DNA of 64,000 nt from Pseudomonas sp. RSB 5.4 (GTDB lineage Bacteria; Pseudomonadota; Gammaproteobacteria; Pseudomonadales; Pseudomonadaceae), in assembly GCF_037126175.1 (NCBI RefSeq), contig NZ_CP146986.1:744001-808000 (forward strand). Direction: 5' to 3'. Position 1 is the first letter of the stretch. The number at the start of each line of letters is the position of its first letter. A program made the translations under genes and the position numbers. Below the pieces are notes generated by a model. The model was not told where the DNA came from. It made no database searches and was given only the letters and a program-made list of their open reading frames with translations. Of this stretch, positions 63,240 through 64,000 are shown in pieces.

Positions 63240-64000
63240 GTTCTACGACGTGATCATTGCCGGCGGCGGCGTGATCGGGGCGTCTTGCGCCTATCAATTG
63301 TCCAAGCGCGAAGGTCTCAAGGTCGCGCTGATCGACGCCAAGCGTCCGGGTAACGCGAGCCGCGCTTCGGCCGGTGGCTTATGGGCCATCGGCGAGTCAG
63401 TGGGGCTGGGCTGCGGGGTGATTTTCTTCCGCATGATGTCGGCCAACCGCAAGCGCGAAACCCAGGGCGCGGCGGTGGCGGTGGACGCCAGCACGCCGCA
63501 CATCCTGCCGGAGTCGTTCTTCGATTTCGCCTTGCAGTCCAACGCGCTGTACCCGGCGTTGCATCGCGAGCTGAAAGACAAGCACGGGATGGATTTCAAG
63601 TTCGAAAAGACCGGGCTGAAGTTCGTCATCTATGACGACGAGGACCGGCTCTACGCCGAGCACATCGTCAGTTGCATTCCGCATCTGGCCGATCAGGTGC
63701 GCTGGCTCGATCAAGCGGCGCTGCGCGAGGCAGAGCCGAGCGTCAGCCACGAGGCCCGGGGGGCGCTGGAGTTTCTCTGCGATCACCAGGTCAGCCCGTT
63801 CCGTCTCGCCGATGCCTACATGGAAGGCGCGCGGCAGAACGGCGTCGACATCTTCGTCAACACCAACGTCACCGGTGTGTTGCACCACGGCAGCCGCGTG
63901 ACTGGCGTGCAGACGGCCGAGGAGGGCGTGTTCCACTGCAAGACCCTGATCAATGCTGCTGGTGCCTGGGCGGCGGATTTGAGCGAATGGGCCACCGGTG
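63232..64000 (+). CDS. hcnC: Hydrogen cyanide synthase subunit HcnC (partial, cut by window end)
   Basis: The 256 visible residues start MSKFYDVIIAGGGVIGASCA, an FAD dinucleotide fold of the D-amino acid oxidase family, with RASAGGLWAIGESVGLGCGV. Usual length is about 417, so some 160 residues lie beyond the window. ACGGAGG precedes the start, which overlaps the hcnB stop by eight bases. Confidence 0.95.
   Translation, partial: MSKFYDVIIAGGGVIGASCAYQLSKREGLKVALIDAKRPGNASRASAGGLWAIGESVGLGCGVIFFRMMSANRKRETQGAAVAVDASTPHILPESFFDFALQSNALYPALHRELKDKHGMDFKFEKTGLKFVIYDDEDRLYAEHIVSCIPHLADQVRWLDQAALREAEPSVSHEARGALEFLCDHQVSPFRLADAYMEGARQNGVDIFVNTNVTGVLHHGSRVTGVQTAEEGVFHCKTLINAAGAWAADLSEWATG

Overview
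The window is chromosomal DNA from a member of the Pseudomonas fluorescens group. The evidence is high-GC coding sequence, the gene order bpt-aat-trxB / ftsK-lolA-rarA-crcB-serS-cysG / tusDCBE, many short palindromic REP doublets of the 'GTGGGAGCGGGCTTGCTCGCGA' type, and an hcnABC hydrogen cyanide operon at the right edge. No transposase, integrase, rRNA, tRNA or CRISPR array is visible. The identity is inferred from reading the proteins; no database search was run.

Left third (1-16 kb) is core genome. trxB, aat and bpt (N-degron transferases and thioredoxin reductase) run leftward. ftsK, lolA, rarA, crcB, serS and cysG run rightward. cysG carries an apparent one-base frameshift in a G run. 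A leftward block follows: a glutathionyl-hydroquinone reductase, the translationally coupled tusD-tusC-tusB-tusE sulfur relay genes with a TrpD2/YbiB-like gene, a DUF1275 membrane protein and small proteins.

Middle part (16-44 kb) is accessory metabolism and envelope genes. A leaderless AA10 polysaccharide monooxygenase and GH18 chitinase pair sits behind a LexA-like palindrome. Then come NUDIX, ogt, ggt, isochorismatase, TetR, lipoproteins, a SulP transporter, an EamA exporter divergent from a MocR regulator, cytochrome c, a LysR regulator, and a polyamine-type FAD oxidase with a binding protein. A secreted 13-residue tandem-repeat protein, periplasmic chorismate mutase, MATE pump, acyltransferase, YceI, two YXWGXW proteins, a TetR/quinone reductase pair and a P1-peptidase/PotF/LuxR group follow.

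Right third (44-64 kb) begins with an unusual direct-repeat REP array and a structured leader ahead of two paralogous small proteins (probably DUF6124). Next are a 1066-residue protein of about six 118-residue modules with no signal peptide, an RNA methyltransferase-like gene, a stand-alone receiver, a HAD phosphatase, a LysR/AKR/SDR/SRPBCC group and a two-component system. A Cys-rich exported protein, a membrane protein plus 24-residue peptide behind a sigma-54-like promoter, and hcnABC complete the window. The hcn leader shows an ANR-like box and GGA hairpins expected for Gac/Rsm control.

The least explained items are the leaderless chitinolytic pair with its LexA-like site, the structured leader with the DUF6124-type pair, the modular 1066-residue protein, the 13-residue repeat protein and the 24-residue membrane peptide.
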